A stretch of DNA of 64,000 bases from Telmatospirillum sp. (GCA_009712185.1 WASQ01000036.1:78390-142389), one strand, 5' to 3'; positions 21,217-31,378 are shown, numbered from the stretch's first letter. Notes: a model not told the origin generated them from the letters alone. Numbers and translations are program-made.

Positions 21217-22557
21217 GTGAAAATAATAACCGCTCTATTGACATTAATGTTGTGCGGATGTGCCACAACATTTCCCCCGTCTGTGGTCGATCTTCAAAAG
21301 CCGGTTTCGATTCAACCGACTGAAGGAATAGTCCTGATCGGAATGGGGATCGAGGATGTTGATCGTGATGCCAAATTGAACGGCAGCTTTATCCCGATCA
21401 ACGCGGTCTCAGGAACTCCGGTCAGAAATATGGAATATCCCATTGCTTTATATAACAGAGATATTCGTCGCAATGCGGAAAACGGTAAGTGGCCGGCTTA
21501 TTTTGCCTATCATCTTCCTGCGGGAACCTATGCTCTGGGATGGATGTCCAATTGGGAATCCGGAGACGATCATCGATTTTTCATGATCACACAGTTTCCT
21601 GGCAGCCTCCGTTCGGAAGATAAGGTGGGCCAGATCGATCATCACATGTCGATGACCGGGAAAGCGCAGCCCAATACTCCGACATTTACCGTCCAGGCGG
21701 GTCAGGTCAGCTATGTCGGCGACTTATTGTTCGACGTCACCGATCCATCGAAATTGCGCTGGTCCTTCGGGTTGAGCGAAAAAAGCGCGAAGGAGTCTTT
21801 GCTCAAATCCGGACTTCAGGACCGGATGGTGACGAAACCGATGACGCGCTTCGACAACGCACCGGCCACCGGAAAGGATGGCGTCGATGCGGTGCCACCC
21901 CCTAAGGAGTTGCCAAAGCAGGAGTCCATTACGTCTACCAATCATGCCGATAATCTTCAGCTCGGTGATGGTAATGCCGTCGTTATCATCGGTTTTCGCT
22001 TTCCGGCGCTTGTGCAGGATGAAGCCTTCGTCAGATCCGTTCATGGTGGATTTATTGCGATAGATCCGAATACGGGGAAAAGAATAAGCAGAAAAATAAT
22101 TGAAATATGGGTATCCTGCGCATCTTTATCGTCCGCAAACGAGTGTGATAAATATCAATACAAGGTCTACGTAATTCCCCCAGGAACCTATGCGTTGTCC
22201 TGGCTTTTGAGGACATCTCCGGGATTTTTAAACAGAAGCGATAATAGAGGTGTCTGGCAGTTCGATCGAAATTCCGATCTTGTTTTCAATATGTCGACTT
22301 ATGGGGCTGGCGTCTATGTCAGTAATTCCAAGGTGTCGGACTCAACGGTTGTAAATCTTGGATCTCCAACATTTTCGGTAAATGCCAATGAGGCTGTTTA
22401 TGTTGGCAATATCAATGCGGATGTCTGGAAACACGAACTGATATTGACCCACAATGAGGAGGATGCAAGGAAAGCCTTGTTCACTGCCCCCTATGCTCCC
22501 GATATGGTCTACCGGCAAATGATGCCCTTTATACCGCCGGGTGCCCCGAAGCAATAA
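21217..22557 (+). CDS. Putative lipoprotein with two tandem homologous domains
   Basis: Signal/lipobox MKIITALLTLMLCGC; two repeats sharing LPAGTYALGW / PPGTYALSW and TPTFTVQAGQVSYVGD / SPTFSVNANEAVYVGN; visibly lower GC than surroundings. Confidence 0.75.
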   Translation: MKIITALLTLMLCGCATTFPPSVVDLQKPVSIQPTEGIVLIGMGIEDVDRDAKLNGSFIPINAVSGTPVRNMEYPIALYNRDIRRNAENGKWPAYFAYHLPAGTYALGWMSNWESGDDHRFFMITQFPGSLRSEDKVGQIDHHMSMTGKAQPNTPTFTVQAGQVSYVGDLLFDVTDPSKLRWSFGLSEKSAKESLLKSGLQDRMVTKPMTRFDNAPATGKDGVDAVPPPKELPKQESITSTNHADNLQLGDGNAVVIIGFRFPALVQDEAFVRSVHGGFIAIDPNTGKRISRKIIEIWVSCASLSSANECDKYQYKVYVIPPGTYALSWLLRTSPGFLNRSDNRGVWQFDRNSDLVFNMSTYGAGVYVSNSKVSDSTVVNLGSPTFSVNANEAVYVGNINADVWKHELILTHNEEDARKALFTAPYAPDMVYRQMMPFIPPGAPKQ

Positions 22558-22592
22558 CCGGTCGATAAAGGGGAGCGCGCCGCTTGCCGCGT

Positions 22593-22624
22593 CCCGTTCA
22601 AGCGCCGTCTGGCGCTTGAACGGG
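22593..22624. terminator. Perfect 14-bp hairpin between convergent genes
   Basis: cccgttcaagcgcc-gtct-ggcgcttgaacggg; no clear T tract. Confidence 0.55.
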
Positions 22625-22644
22625 CCTGCCAGCGCGCCGGGGCG

Positions 22645-23412
22645 TCACCGCTGCATCAGCGCGAACACGCCCCACCCCAGATAGTCCCGCGTGTAGGTGG
22701 CGTAGCGTCCGGGCTCCGTGGTCAATTTGGTCCGGACTTCGTCCGCGAAGTCGTCATCGGGATTGGCGTCAAGCCAGCGACGCATGGTCAACCATTTTGC
22801 CGCCTCATATCGGTCCCAGCCGTCCTGGTCCGCCAGAACCATTTCAACGACATCACAGCCAAGGCGACCAAAAGACGCGATCAGGTCCGGCAGGACGAAA
22901 AAATCGGAGCCCGCGCCGGCAAGACACCCCCTGGCACCCTCTTCCGTCGGGGGACGTTGCCGCCAGTAGGGTTCGCCGATGAGGATGATTCCGCCGTCTC
23001 GCAGGCTCCGCGCCAGAAGCCCGAGCGTGCCGGCGACTCCGCCGCCGATCCAGGTGGCGCCAACACAGGCGGCCACGTCGACCATCTCTTCGGAAACATA
23101 GCCGGCGGCATCGCCATGGATAAAGGTGACACGGTCTGCGACGCCGAGCTCGGCTGCGCGGATCTTCGCCTGCTCGGTGAACAACCGGCTCATGTCGACG
23201 CCCGTACCGACGATGCCGTGGTCGCGGGCCCAGGTACACAGCATCTCTCCCGAACCACTGCCAAGGTCTAGTACCCGGGCCCGCGGCTCCAGCCGCAGCG
23301 CCGCGCCGAGAGTGGCGAGCTTTTCAGGGGTGATCGGATTATGGATGCGGTGGGCGCTTTCCGTGATCGTAAAGATCCGTGGGATATCCAAAGCGGAAGA
23401 CCTTTTTGGCAA
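22645..23412 (-). CDS. SAM-dependent methyltransferase
   Basis: ARVLDLGSGSGEMLCTWARDHGIVGTGVDMS motif I. Confidence 0.85.
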   Translation of the reverse strand: MPKRSSALDIPRIFTITESAHRIHNPITPEKLATLGAALRLEPRARVLDLGSGSGEMLCTWARDHGIVGTGVDMSRLFTEQAKIRAAELGVADRVTFIHGDAAGYVSEEMVDVAACVGATWIGGGVAGTLGLLARSLRDGGIILIGEPYWRQRPPTEEGARGCLAGAGSDFFVLPDLIASFGRLGCDVVEMVLADQDGWDRYEAAKWLTMRRWLDANPDDDFADEVRTKLTTEPGRYATYTRDYLGWGVFALMQR

Positions 23413-23685
23413 ATTGGCGGGACGCGGTCATACGACGCCGGGGAAAGCCGGCGTCCGAAGCCGGAGGATGGAGACGACGACCGAGTGGAGTCTGGAAGAA
23501 TACCCCCCGTGGCCAGGTCGCGCCACCGTGTCGCATCGGTGGCCCGGACGGTTCGAAGAAACCCGGCTCAAGGGCTTGCGGCGACGGGGCGGCCCTGGAG
23601 CGATCCGCCGGATGGTGGGCCTGAGAAGCGCGGATATGCTGCTCATTTCCAGCCCGACGGGACCGCATTTCGCAGTGGAGGCTCT

Positions 23686-24438
23686 CTATCTCTGTTCTGA
23701 CGGCCCCAATCGTTCCGGCCCCCGTCGTTCCGATCCCTGCGGTTTCCTGGTCGTCTCGGCTTCTTCTTGCGAGGCTGCAAGGCCGGCCAGCACGAAACGG
23801 TGAAGGTGTCCGACCATAAAGTCGACGTCCGTGGGTCTTGCCGCAACATTGGGAAACAGGTGCGAGAAGACTCCGCGATCGGCGATCAGCATCATGACGC
23901 AAGGCGCGACCGTGGTGACGATGCCCCGGGTGACAGCCGGATGGGATTCGGGAAGCGACATCAGTTCGGCCACGATCTGACGGACATGGCCGATCTTTGG
24001 CATGACCTCGCGCACCCGGAGTGTCTCGAACATGGGGGTCGGCATCACGATTTCGCGCCCCAGGATTCGAAACGCCCCGGACGACGCCGTCGTCCCCATG
24101 GCGGCGCGCACGAACAGTTCGATGCCCGATCTCAATTTTTCGGGAGCGGCCATCCGCGAGGACGCAAGGGCGGACAATGAGTCTTCCGTCACCAGATGCC
24201 GGTGCGCCTCGATCAGAACCGCCAGATACAAATCCTCCATGCCCCCGAAATGGTAATTGATCGCCGCCGGGTTGACGGAGGCCCGGTCACAGATCGCCCG
24301 GCCGGTGGCGCGATCGAAACCGTATTCCGCGAAAACAGATCTGGCGGCCTCCAGAAGAAGTGTTCTGGTGCTTCCATCATCTGCCGAATGGGCGCGAGGT
24401 TTCCGCCGATAAGGCCTAAAAGTAGGGGAATTATCCAT
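23686..24438 (-). CDS. TetR family regulator, PltH/PltZ-like (copy 1)
   Basis: TLLLEAARSVFAEYGFDRATGRAICDRASVNPAAINYHFGGMEDLYLAVL HTH, CecR-like C-terminal domain; divergent from the efflux operon; paralogous to 53660..54361. Confidence 0.88.
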   Translation of the reverse strand: MDNSPTFRPYRRKPRAHSADDGSTRTLLLEAARSVFAEYGFDRATGRAICDRASVNPAAINYHFGGMEDLYLAVLIEAHRHLVTEDSLSALASSRMAAPEKLRSGIELFVRAAMGTTASSGAFRILGREIVMPTPMFETLRVREVMPKIGHVRQIVAELMSLPESHPAVTRGIVTTVAPCVMMLIADRGVFSHLFPNVAARPTDVDFMVGHLHRFVLAGLAASQEEAETTRKPQGSERRGPERLGPSEQR

Positions 24439-24469
24439 AGTTGTTATACTAACGGTTCTGTCTGTTCAG

Positions 24470-24505
24470 TCAAATTCAAAATGCAAATTTCAAATTCACA
24501 TTTGA
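24470..24505. promoter_or_regulatory. Candidate TetR operators between copy-1 tetR and the efflux operon
   Basis: tcaaattcaaaatgca (24470-24485, 12/16) and tcaaattcacatttga (24490-24505, 14/16 to TCAAATTTAAATTTGA). Confidence 0.6.
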
Positions 24506-24538
24506 CATTAAAATGAGTTGGGTCTAATCTCAACCATC

Positions 24539-25564
24539 ATGAAACGCGCTATCCCAATGATCCTGATCCCCACCCTGGCTGCGTTGGCTGGCGGCTATTG
24601 GTGGCAATCCCAACGGGCCGAAAAGCCGGCCGATTTCGCGCTTTATGGCAATATCGATCTGCGTCAGGTCTCTCTCGCGTTCAATGGTGATGCCCGGATT
24701 GTCACGCTCTCCGTCCAGGAGGGCGATCACGTTCATCCAGGACAGGTTCTGGGCAACCTCGATGCGGATCGCCTGACGCACCAGCTTGCCGAGGCGACAG
24801 CACAATTGGAGGCACAACGTCAACTTGTCCTCAGGGCGCATAACGGCAGCCGGCCCGAGGAAATCGCTCAAGCCAGGGCCTCGGTCGCGGCCTCTGAGGC
24901 CGATGCGGCCTATGCCCGCAACCAGTTGGACAGACTTCAAAAGGTGGCCTCCACGTCAAGTGGGGAAGCGGTCAGCCGCCAGGACCTCGACAACGCCAAG
25001 TCCGCCCTCGACGCCGCCAATGCCAGGCTTGAGAACGCGCGCAAAGCTCTTGAACTCGCAGTCCTGGGACCGCGCAAGGAGGATGTCGCGCAGGCCGAGG
25101 CCCTGCAAAAGGCGGCTGAGGCGAAGGTGGCCTATTTGCGTCGTCTCCTGGCCGACACCACCCTGATTGCGCCCGCCAATGCGGTCGTGCGCAATCGCCT
25201 TCTGGAGCCGGGCGACATGGCGTCGCCCGAAAAACCGGTTTATTCACTCGCCATCGTCGATCCGAAATGGGTCCGGGCGTTCGTTTCCGAAACCGACCTG
25301 GGCCGGCTTCGCCCCGGCATGGCCGCGAAAGTCTCCGCCGACAGTTTTCCCGGCCGCCAGTTCGACGGATGGATCGGGTTCATATCGCCGGTGGCCGAGT
25401 TCACTCCGAAATCCGTCCAGACGGAAGAATTGCGGCCAAGTCTGGCTTATGAGGTGCGGGTCTTCGTCAAGGATCAGAATGACGAATTGAGGCTCGGCAT
25501 GCCCGCGACCGTGCGGCTGGTCCCGGCCGGCGGAGACCAGCAACATCCGGCGTCGTCATCATGA
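24539..25564 (+). CDS. pltI: HlyD-family membrane fusion protein of ABC exporter (PltI-like)
   Basis: N-terminal anchor, VQEGDHVHPGQVLGNLDADRL biotinyl-lipoyl-like motif, coiled coil, operon position. Symbol assigned by synteny with the Pseudomonas plt transporter. Confidence 0.85.
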   Translation: MKRAIPMILIPTLAALAGGYWWQSQRAEKPADFALYGNIDLRQVSLAFNGDARIVTLSVQEGDHVHPGQVLGNLDADRLTHQLAEATAQLEAQRQLVLRAHNGSRPEEIAQARASVAASEADAAYARNQLDRLQKVASTSSGEAVSRQDLDNAKSALDAANARLENARKALELAVLGPRKEDVAQAEALQKAAEAKVAYLRRLLADTTLIAPANAVVRNRLLEPGDMASPEKPVYSLAIVDPKWVRAFVSETDLGRLRPGMAAKVSADSFPGRQFDGWIGFISPVAEFTPKSVQTEELRPSLAYEVRVFVKDQNDELRLGMPATVRLVPAGGDQQHPASSS

Positions 25565-27363
25565 TCGCCGGCGGGGCGGATAAAACCGCCGCGCCGCCGA
25601 AAGTGGTGTCGATCAGGGGTGTCGGCAAGACCTTCCGGCGGGGCGGCGCGCGGATCAGGGCGTTGGACAACGTGTCGCTCGACGCCGACGCCGGCAGTCT
25701 GGTCGCCCTGGTCGGCCCCGATGGTGCCGGCAAGACGACGCTGCTCCGGATGATCGCGGGGTTGGTATCGATCGACACCGGCAGCGTCGCGGTGCTCGGT
25801 TTCGACGCAGCGCGCGATCCGCAGTCCATTCAGTCGCGGATCGGATACATGCCCCAGCGGTTCGGCCTCTACGAGGACCTCAGCGTTCAGGAGAACATGG
25901 ACCTCTACGCCGACCTCAATGGCGTGACGGCGGCGGAACGCAGGGAGAGGTATCCGCGCCTGATGGAGATGACCGATCTTGGACGTTTCCTCGATCGTCC
26001 GGCCGGAAAACTGTCCGGAGGCATGAAACAGAAGCTTGGCCTGGCCTGTACATTGGTGCGCCCCCCCAGACTGTTGCTTCTCGATGAGCCGACGGTGGGC
26101 GTCGACCCCCTCTCCCGCCGGGAATTGTGGGAGATCATTCTTCATCTGGTTCGCGACGACAAGCTGACCGCCATCGTCAGCACCGCGGCCCTTGACGAAG
26201 CCGAGCGTTGTGACCGTGCGCTTTTGATGCATCTGGGCAAGGTGCTGTCGGAAGGCAGTCCCGAAGCGATTGCCGGCCGCGCGGAAGGCCGCGTCTTCCT
26301 GGCCGATCCCGGCCCGGACGAACCGGCCCGGCGCCTTCAGTCCCGCTTGCTCGATGACGATGCGGTTCTGGACGCTGTCCCGGAAGGCGGACAGGTTCAT
26401 CTTGTCATGCGCCAGGGCTGCGGTCCTGCGGCCGTGGGGCTGTCGCCGGAGCCGGCCCTCCCCCGTTTCGAAGACGGCTTCATGACCCTGTTGCATGAGG
26501 CCGGCGCGGGTGGCCATGCGGCCGGCGGCGCGATGACCCTGGCCCGGCCGCCGGAGAAAGGGGCGGATGATGTGGCGATCGAGGTCAGCGATCTCGTCAA
26601 GACATTCGGCGATTTTGTCGCGGTCGACCATGTCAGTTTCCGGGTTCGCAGGGGGGAGATCTTCGGGTTGCTGGGGCCGAACGGCGCTGGCAAAACGACG
26701 ACCTTCCGGATGTTGTGCGGTCTTCTGGCCGCCAGCGGCGGGACTTTGCGCGTGGCGGGAGAGGATCTCAGGGTCGCCGGCGCGTCAGCACGCCAGAAGG
26801 TGGGATATGTCGCGCAAAAATTCGCGCTCTATTCCCAGCTTTCGGTCCGGGAAAATCTGGATTTCTACGCCAGTGCCTACGGCCTCAGCGGACGCGCACG
26901 GCGTGACAGAATTGAATGGGCGATGACCCAGTTCGAATTGACGGAGCTGGCCCGGGTTGTCAGCGGTCAGCTTCCGGGTGGTTTCAAGCAGCGCCTGTCC
27001 ATGGCGGCGGCCTTGATGCACGGGCCGGAAATCCTGTTCCTCGATGAACCGACCAGTGGTGCCGATCCGTTGGCCCGCCGCGAGTTCTGGCGGCGGATCA
27101 CCGCCCTGTCGGATCAGGGCGTGACGGTCATCGTCACCACCCATTTCATGGAAGAGGCCGAATACTGCGACCATGCCGTCATTCAGGATGCCGGCCGCAT
27201 TCTCGCCAAAGGGACGCCGGCGGAAATCCGTGCGCGGGCCAGGGCGCAACCGGGCGGGCGGCCAACCATGGAGGACGCCTTCATTGCCATTGTCGAAGAA
27301 GCCCGCGCCAGGCCCCACGAAAAGCCGGTTGACAAATCCGGGGTCAGGGGAGGTCCATCATGA
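25561..27363 (+). CDS. pltJ: ABC transporter ATP-binding protein with two fused nucleotide-binding domains (PltJ/YbhF-like)
   Basis: Two Walker A motifs (GPDGAGKTTLL, GPNGAGKTTTF) and two signatures (LSGGMKQKLGLA, LPGGFKQRLSMA). Confidence 0.92.
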   Translation: MIAGGADKTAAPPKVVSIRGVGKTFRRGGARIRALDNVSLDADAGSLVALVGPDGAGKTTLLRMIAGLVSIDTGSVAVLGFDAARDPQSIQSRIGYMPQRFGLYEDLSVQENMDLYADLNGVTAAERRERYPRLMEMTDLGRFLDRPAGKLSGGMKQKLGLACTLVRPPRLLLLDEPTVGVDPLSRRELWEIILHLVRDDKLTAIVSTAALDEAERCDRALLMHLGKVLSEGSPEAIAGRAEGRVFLADPGPDEPARRLQSRLLDDDAVLDAVPEGGQVHLVMRQGCGPAAVGLSPEPALPRFEDGFMTLLHEAGAGGHAAGGAMTLARPPEKGADDVAIEVSDLVKTFGDFVAVDHVSFRVRRGEIFGLLGPNGAGKTTTFRMLCGLLAASGGTLRVAGEDLRVAGASARQKVGYVAQKFALYSQLSVRENLDFYASAYGLSGRARRDRIEWAMTQFELTELARVVSGQLPGGFKQRLSMAAALMHGPEILFLDEPTSGADPLARREFWRRITALSDQGVTVIVTTHFMEEAEYCDHAVIQDAGRILAKGTPAEIRARARAQPGGRPTMEDAFIAIVEEARARPHEKPVDKSGVRGGPS

Positions 27364-28610
27364 CGGCTGCCGACGATACCGGTTCCCCCCGCGCGCGCAT
27401 GCGCCGGGTTGCCGCGCTGGTGCGTAAGGAAAGCCGGCAGATTCGCAGGGATCCCAGCAGCATCACGATCGGCGTGTTGTTGCCGGTCCTGCTGATTCTT
27501 CTGTTCGGTTACGGACTGTCGCTGGATGTGAAGGATGTTCCGGTCGCGGTGGTCCTGGAGGATACCTCTCCCGCCGCCCTGGAACTGGCCGCGGGTTTCC
27601 GCCTGTCGCCCTACTTCAAGTCGGTCGAAGGCGTCAGCATGGCTGACGCCCATGAGGCGATGCTGCAACGGAAAGTGGATGCGGTGATCCGGATCCGCGA
27701 GGATTTTTCCCGCAAACTGACCAACGGCGGTGCGACGGTCGAAGTCCTGCTGCACGGTATCGACGCCAACCGCGCCCGCATTATCCAGGGCTATGCCGAG
27801 GGCGCCATTCAGATGTTCAACGCCCGTTACACCGATCATGAACGGTCGGCGGCCGGCCGTCGGGGGGCGCCGCCCCCGGGGGGGGGAGGGCGGAGGGGGG
27901 GGTGCGGCGCCGCCCGTTACACCGATCATGACCGGGCGGCGGCCGGTCGTCTGGCGGCGCCGCCGCCGGTGGATGCACGTCTCAGGAAGTGGTTCAACGA
28001 GGCCGATGACAGCCATTATTTCCTCGTTCCCGGCCTGATCGTGCTGGTGATGACGCTGATCGGCGCAATTCTGACCGCTCTGGTGATGGCCAGGGAATGG
28101 GAACAGGGCACTCTCGAAGCCCTGTTCGTGTCGCCTGTCCGGGTTCCGGAGATCCTGCTCGGCAAAACAATCCCCTACTTCGGTCTGGGCCTGATCGGAC
28201 TGGTGCTCTGCATTCTGTCGTCCAGCATTCTGTTCCATGTTCCCTTCCGGGGATCGGTACTGGTGCTTTGCGGCGCCTCGATGCTCTATCTGCTGGTGTC
28301 GCTGGGGCTTGGCCTGCTGATTTCCTCCGCGGTGAAAAACCAGTTTCTGGCAAGCCAGTTCGCAGTTCTTCTGACCTTTCTGCCTGCCCTGATGCTGTCG
28401 GGGTTCCTGTTCGATCTGCGGAGCATTCCCGCCGTCGTGCGCGCCATTACCCATGTGGTTCCCGCCCGCTATTACGTCGAACTCCTTCAGACGATCTTTC
28501 TCGCCGGCGACGTCTGGCCGGTCATTCTGCCCGATATCGCAATCCTCACCGGGATCATGCTGTTGCTGCTGGCGCTTGCCCGCAAGGCGACCCGGAAAAG
28601 AGTGGGGTAA
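27360..28610 (+). CDS. pltK: ABC-2 type permease (PltK/YbhS-like) with 30-residue in-frame duplication
   Basis: ABC-2 membrane topology; EWEQGTLEALFVSPVRVPEILLGK; overlaps upstream ORF by ATGA. Confidence 0.9.
   Translation: MTAADDTGSPRARMRRVAALVRKESRQIRRDPSSITIGVLLPVLLILLFGYGLSLDVKDVPVAVVLEDTSPAALELAAGFRLSPYFKSVEGVSMADAHEAMLQRKVDAVIRIREDFSRKLTNGGATVEVLLHGIDANRARIIQGYAEGAIQMFNARYTDHERSAAGRRGAPPPGGGGRRGGCGAARYTDHDRAAAGRLAAPPPVDARLRKWFNEADDSHYFLVPGLIVLVMTLIGAILTALVMAREWEQGTLEALFVSPVRVPEILLGKTIPYFGLGLIGLVLCILSSSILFHVPFRGSVLVLCGASMLYLLVSLGLGLLISSAVKNQFLASQFAVLLTFLPALMLSGFLFDLRSIPAVVRAITHVVPARYYVELLQTIFLAGDVWPVILPDIAILTGIMLLLLALARKATRKRVG
27821..27976 (+). repeat. Direct repeat, 90-bp period, inside the permease gene
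   Basis: cgcccgttacaccgatcatga at 27821 and 27911, followed by diverged ggtcggcggccgg.../gggcggcggccgg... copies; G9 (27878-27886) and G8 (27895-27902) tracts in between. Confidence 0.9.
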
Positions 28611-28613
28611 ACC

Positions 28614-29732
28614 ATGCTTGCCTCCCTGTTACGCATTCTGGCTCTGACCCGCAAGGAGCTGCTGGCGGTTCTCAAGGAGAAACGCAGCCGGGTTAGCCTG
28701 TTCGCCCCGCCGATCGTTCAGTGTCTGTTGTTCGGCTATGCGGCGACCTATGACATTTCCTACGTGCCCTATGCCGTCATCGACCGGGATCACAGCGCCG
28801 CGTCGCGGGAATTCCTGGCGCGGCTCGATGGATCCGGCGTCTTTGAGCGCATTGCCGAGCCGGCGCGGATCGACGATCTGAAGACGGCGATCGATACCCG
28901 GAAAGTGCTGGTCGCGATCATCATCGACGGCGACTTCGAACGCCGCCTCTCGCTGGGAGAGCCGGCGGCCGTTCAGGTCATCGCCGATTCGCGCAATTCC
29001 AACACGGCCGGAACCGCGTCGCGCTACGTCAACGAAATCGTCGCCGGATTCGGGGAAACTTGGGCTGCGGGCCACGGAGCCCGGCCACGGCCGGTCCGAT
29101 CGGAGGTGCACGCCTGGTACAATCCCAATTTTGAAAGTCGCTGGCAGTTCATTCCGGGAATGATCGCCACGCTGACCATGTTGCAGACACTGTTGCTGAC
29201 ATCGATGTCGGTGGCGCGTGAGCGCGAACAGGGCACGTTCGACCAGCTTCTGGTGACGCCCTTCAGACCGCTGGAGATCATGGCCGGAAAGGCGATCCCC
29301 CCGATTCTGATCGGCATCGTTCAGGCGACCCTGGTGATGCTGGTCGGCCGCTTCTGGTTCAATGTGCCGTTCTCCGGTTCGGTCATGACGCTTTACACCG
29401 GTCTGGGTCTGTTCCTTCTGGCCTCCATCGGGATCGGCCTTCTGGTGTCGTCCCTGGTGTCCACCATGCAGCAGGCCATGTTATTCACGTTCGTCCTGCT
29501 GATGCCGTTCGTCCTGTTGTCCGGCCTGACCACCCCGATCGCCAATATGCCCTACGCGCTGCAACAACTGACGTTCGGCAATCCCCTGCGCTACGCCGTC
29601 GAAATCGTCCAGCGGATCTTTCTGGAAGGCGTCGGTCTCGACCGCCTGCTGCCGGATCTCTGGCCGCTCGCGGTCATGGGGGTGCTGTCGCTTGCGGCGG
29701 CGTCGTGGCTGTTCCGTCATCGCTTCGAATAG
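28614..29732 (+). CDS. pltN: ABC-2 type permease (PltN/YbhR-like)
   Basis: ABC-2 permease; EREQGTFDQLLVTPFRPLEIMAGKAIPP; operon position. Confidence 0.9.
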   Translation: MLASLLRILALTRKELLAVLKEKRSRVSLFAPPIVQCLLFGYAATYDISYVPYAVIDRDHSAASREFLARLDGSGVFERIAEPARIDDLKTAIDTRKVLVAIIIDGDFERRLSLGEPAAVQVIADSRNSNTAGTASRYVNEIVAGFGETWAAGHGARPRPVRSEVHAWYNPNFESRWQFIPGMIATLTMLQTLLLTSMSVAREREQGTFDQLLVTPFRPLEIMAGKAIPPILIGIVQATLVMLVGRFWFNVPFSGSVMTLYTGLGLFLLASIGIGLLVSSLVSTMQQAMLFTFVLLMPFVLLSGLTTPIANMPYALQQLTFGNPLRYAVEIVQRIFLEGVGLDRLLPDLWPLAVMGVLSLAAASWLFRHRFE

Positions 29733-29747
29733 AGGAAGGACCCGATC

Positions 29748-31256
29748 ATGTCCGGATTGCGCACGTTCCATCTCGCCGGTCTCGGCCTTGGCGTCCTTCT
29801 TGCCGGTTGCCAGGTCGGTCCGGACTTCCAGAGCCCGGACGCAAAGGCGCCTGATGTCTGGCGGGTCGGACCGCCCGCCGCCACGGATATCAAAAGCCAT
29901 GTCGTTTCCGACACTATCGATGCCTCCTGGTGGGGCGCCTTCGGCGATCCGCTGCTGAACGACCTCGAACAGCGGGCCGGGCAGTCCAATCTTTCGATCG
30001 CCGCATCGGCCCAGCGGATCGTTCAAAGCCGGGCCATCCGCGCCGTCGCCGGTGCCGATGCCGTGCCTTCGCTCGACGCCAATGCCTCTTATGAGCGGCA
30101 GCGCCTCAGCGCCAACGGCCAACTGGCTTCGATCGCCAAAGGAAGCGGCCGGTCGATCAGAAGCGGCGATATCTGGCAGTTCGGCTTCGACGCTTCGTGG
30201 GAGTTGGATCTTTGGGGCCGCGTGGCCCGGAACATAGAGGCGTCGGACGCCTCACTGGAAGCCTCGCTCCAGGATCACCGTGATGTGGTGCTGGCGGTCA
30301 GGGCCGAGATCGCCCGCAATTACGTCGACCTGCGTCGCATCCAGGCCACCCTTGCCCTTAACCGCGAACTTGCGGGGACGGCCTCCCACATCCTGAAACT
30401 GGTTGCAAACCGTTCGACCGGCGGTACCGCGACCGGGATCGATGTCGCCAACGCCCGCTCTCTTCTCGAACGGATCGATGCCGACAATCCACGGCTGGAG
30501 CAGGAGCAGGAGCAGGCAATCAATGCCATCGATCTGCTGCTGGGAGAGCAGCCGGGGACCCTGCGTCCCACGCTGATTGAGACCGGGCCTGTTCCGCCGG
30601 TGCCGTCCCAGGTGCCGATCGGGCTTCCGTCCGATCTGGCCCGCCGGCGGCCCGACATCCGGCGCGCAGAGGCGCAATTGCATGCCGCCACGGCGGAAAT
30701 CGGCGTCGCGGAAGGAGCTTTCTATCCCCGCATCACCTTGTCCGGCGATGCTTCCTTGCAGGCCATGCAGTTCCGTGATCTCGGCAACTGGTCGTCGCGC
30801 CAGTTCGGGATCGGTCCCGGCGTGTCTCTTCCGATTTTCCAGGGGGGCCGGCTCACGGGAAATCTCGAATTCAGCAAGGCTCGGGAAAGAGAGGCCGCCA
30901 TCGCCTATCACGCCGCTGTTCTCGACGCCTGGAGAGAGGTGGATGACAAATTGGCCGCCTATCACGGCGAACAGCAGCGCAACGCCCGGCTGGCCCGGAC
31001 GGTGGAGGCCGACCGGCGCGCCCTGTCCCTTGCCCATGACCGGTTCGACGGAGGGGTGGCGGATTTCGTCTCCGTCCTGGAAGCCCGTCGGACGATGCTG
31101 AGCAGCCAACAGGCCCTGGTCGAGAGCCAGGGCACCCTGGCGACCGATCTGATCGGCTTATACAAGGCCCTGGGCGGAGGATGGGACGACACCGTGGTCA
31201 CAGTCCTGGAGGAAAAACTGTCTCAGGTCACCGGCTCTTCTGGCAAGAATCCGTAA
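29748..31256 (+). CDS. pltO: RND-type outer membrane efflux lipoprotein, NodT family (PltO-like)
   Basis: Lipobox LLAGC, NARSLLERIDADNPRLEQEQEQAINAIDLLLG, RRPDIRRAEAQLHAATAEIGVAEGAFYPRITLSG. Confidence 0.9.
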   Translation: MSGLRTFHLAGLGLGVLLAGCQVGPDFQSPDAKAPDVWRVGPPAATDIKSHVVSDTIDASWWGAFGDPLLNDLEQRAGQSNLSIAASAQRIVQSRAIRAVAGADAVPSLDANASYERQRLSANGQLASIAKGSGRSIRSGDIWQFGFDASWELDLWGRVARNIEASDASLEASLQDHRDVVLAVRAEIARNYVDLRRIQATLALNRELAGTASHILKLVANRSTGGTATGIDVANARSLLERIDADNPRLEQEQEQAINAIDLLLGEQPGTLRPTLIETGPVPPVPSQVPIGLPSDLARRRPDIRRAEAQLHAATAEIGVAEGAFYPRITLSGDASLQAMQFRDLGNWSSRQFGIGPGVSLPIFQGGRLTGNLEFSKAREREAAIAYHAAVLDAWREVDDKLAAYHGEQQRNARLARTVEADRRALSLAHDRFDGGVADFVSVLEARRTMLSSQQALVESQGTLATDLIGLYKALGGGWDDTVVTVLEEKLSQVTGSSGKNP

Positions 31257-31275
31257 GCAGAGCTCCCGGGCGAAT

Positions 31276-31378
31276 GGCGGAACGTCCCCCACGTTCCGCC
31301 GGTCGGGATACCGATGCCCGGTCGAGCGCGTTGACATCAGGGGACGCACATCCCCGTCCCCGGCGTCCCCTGGTGTCA
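31276..31378. terminator. Two inverted repeats between the convergent efflux and biosynthetic operons
   Basis: ggcggaacgt-ccccc-acgttccgcc (31276-31300) and tgacatcaggggacgc...gcgtcccctggtgtca (31332-31347/31363-31378, one mismatch). Confidence 0.5.

Noticed and set aside
23126-23803. 225-aa plus-strand ORF spanning the methyltransferase 5' end and the tetR 3' region
   Set aside because: Overlaps two supported genes and shows no coherent protein features.
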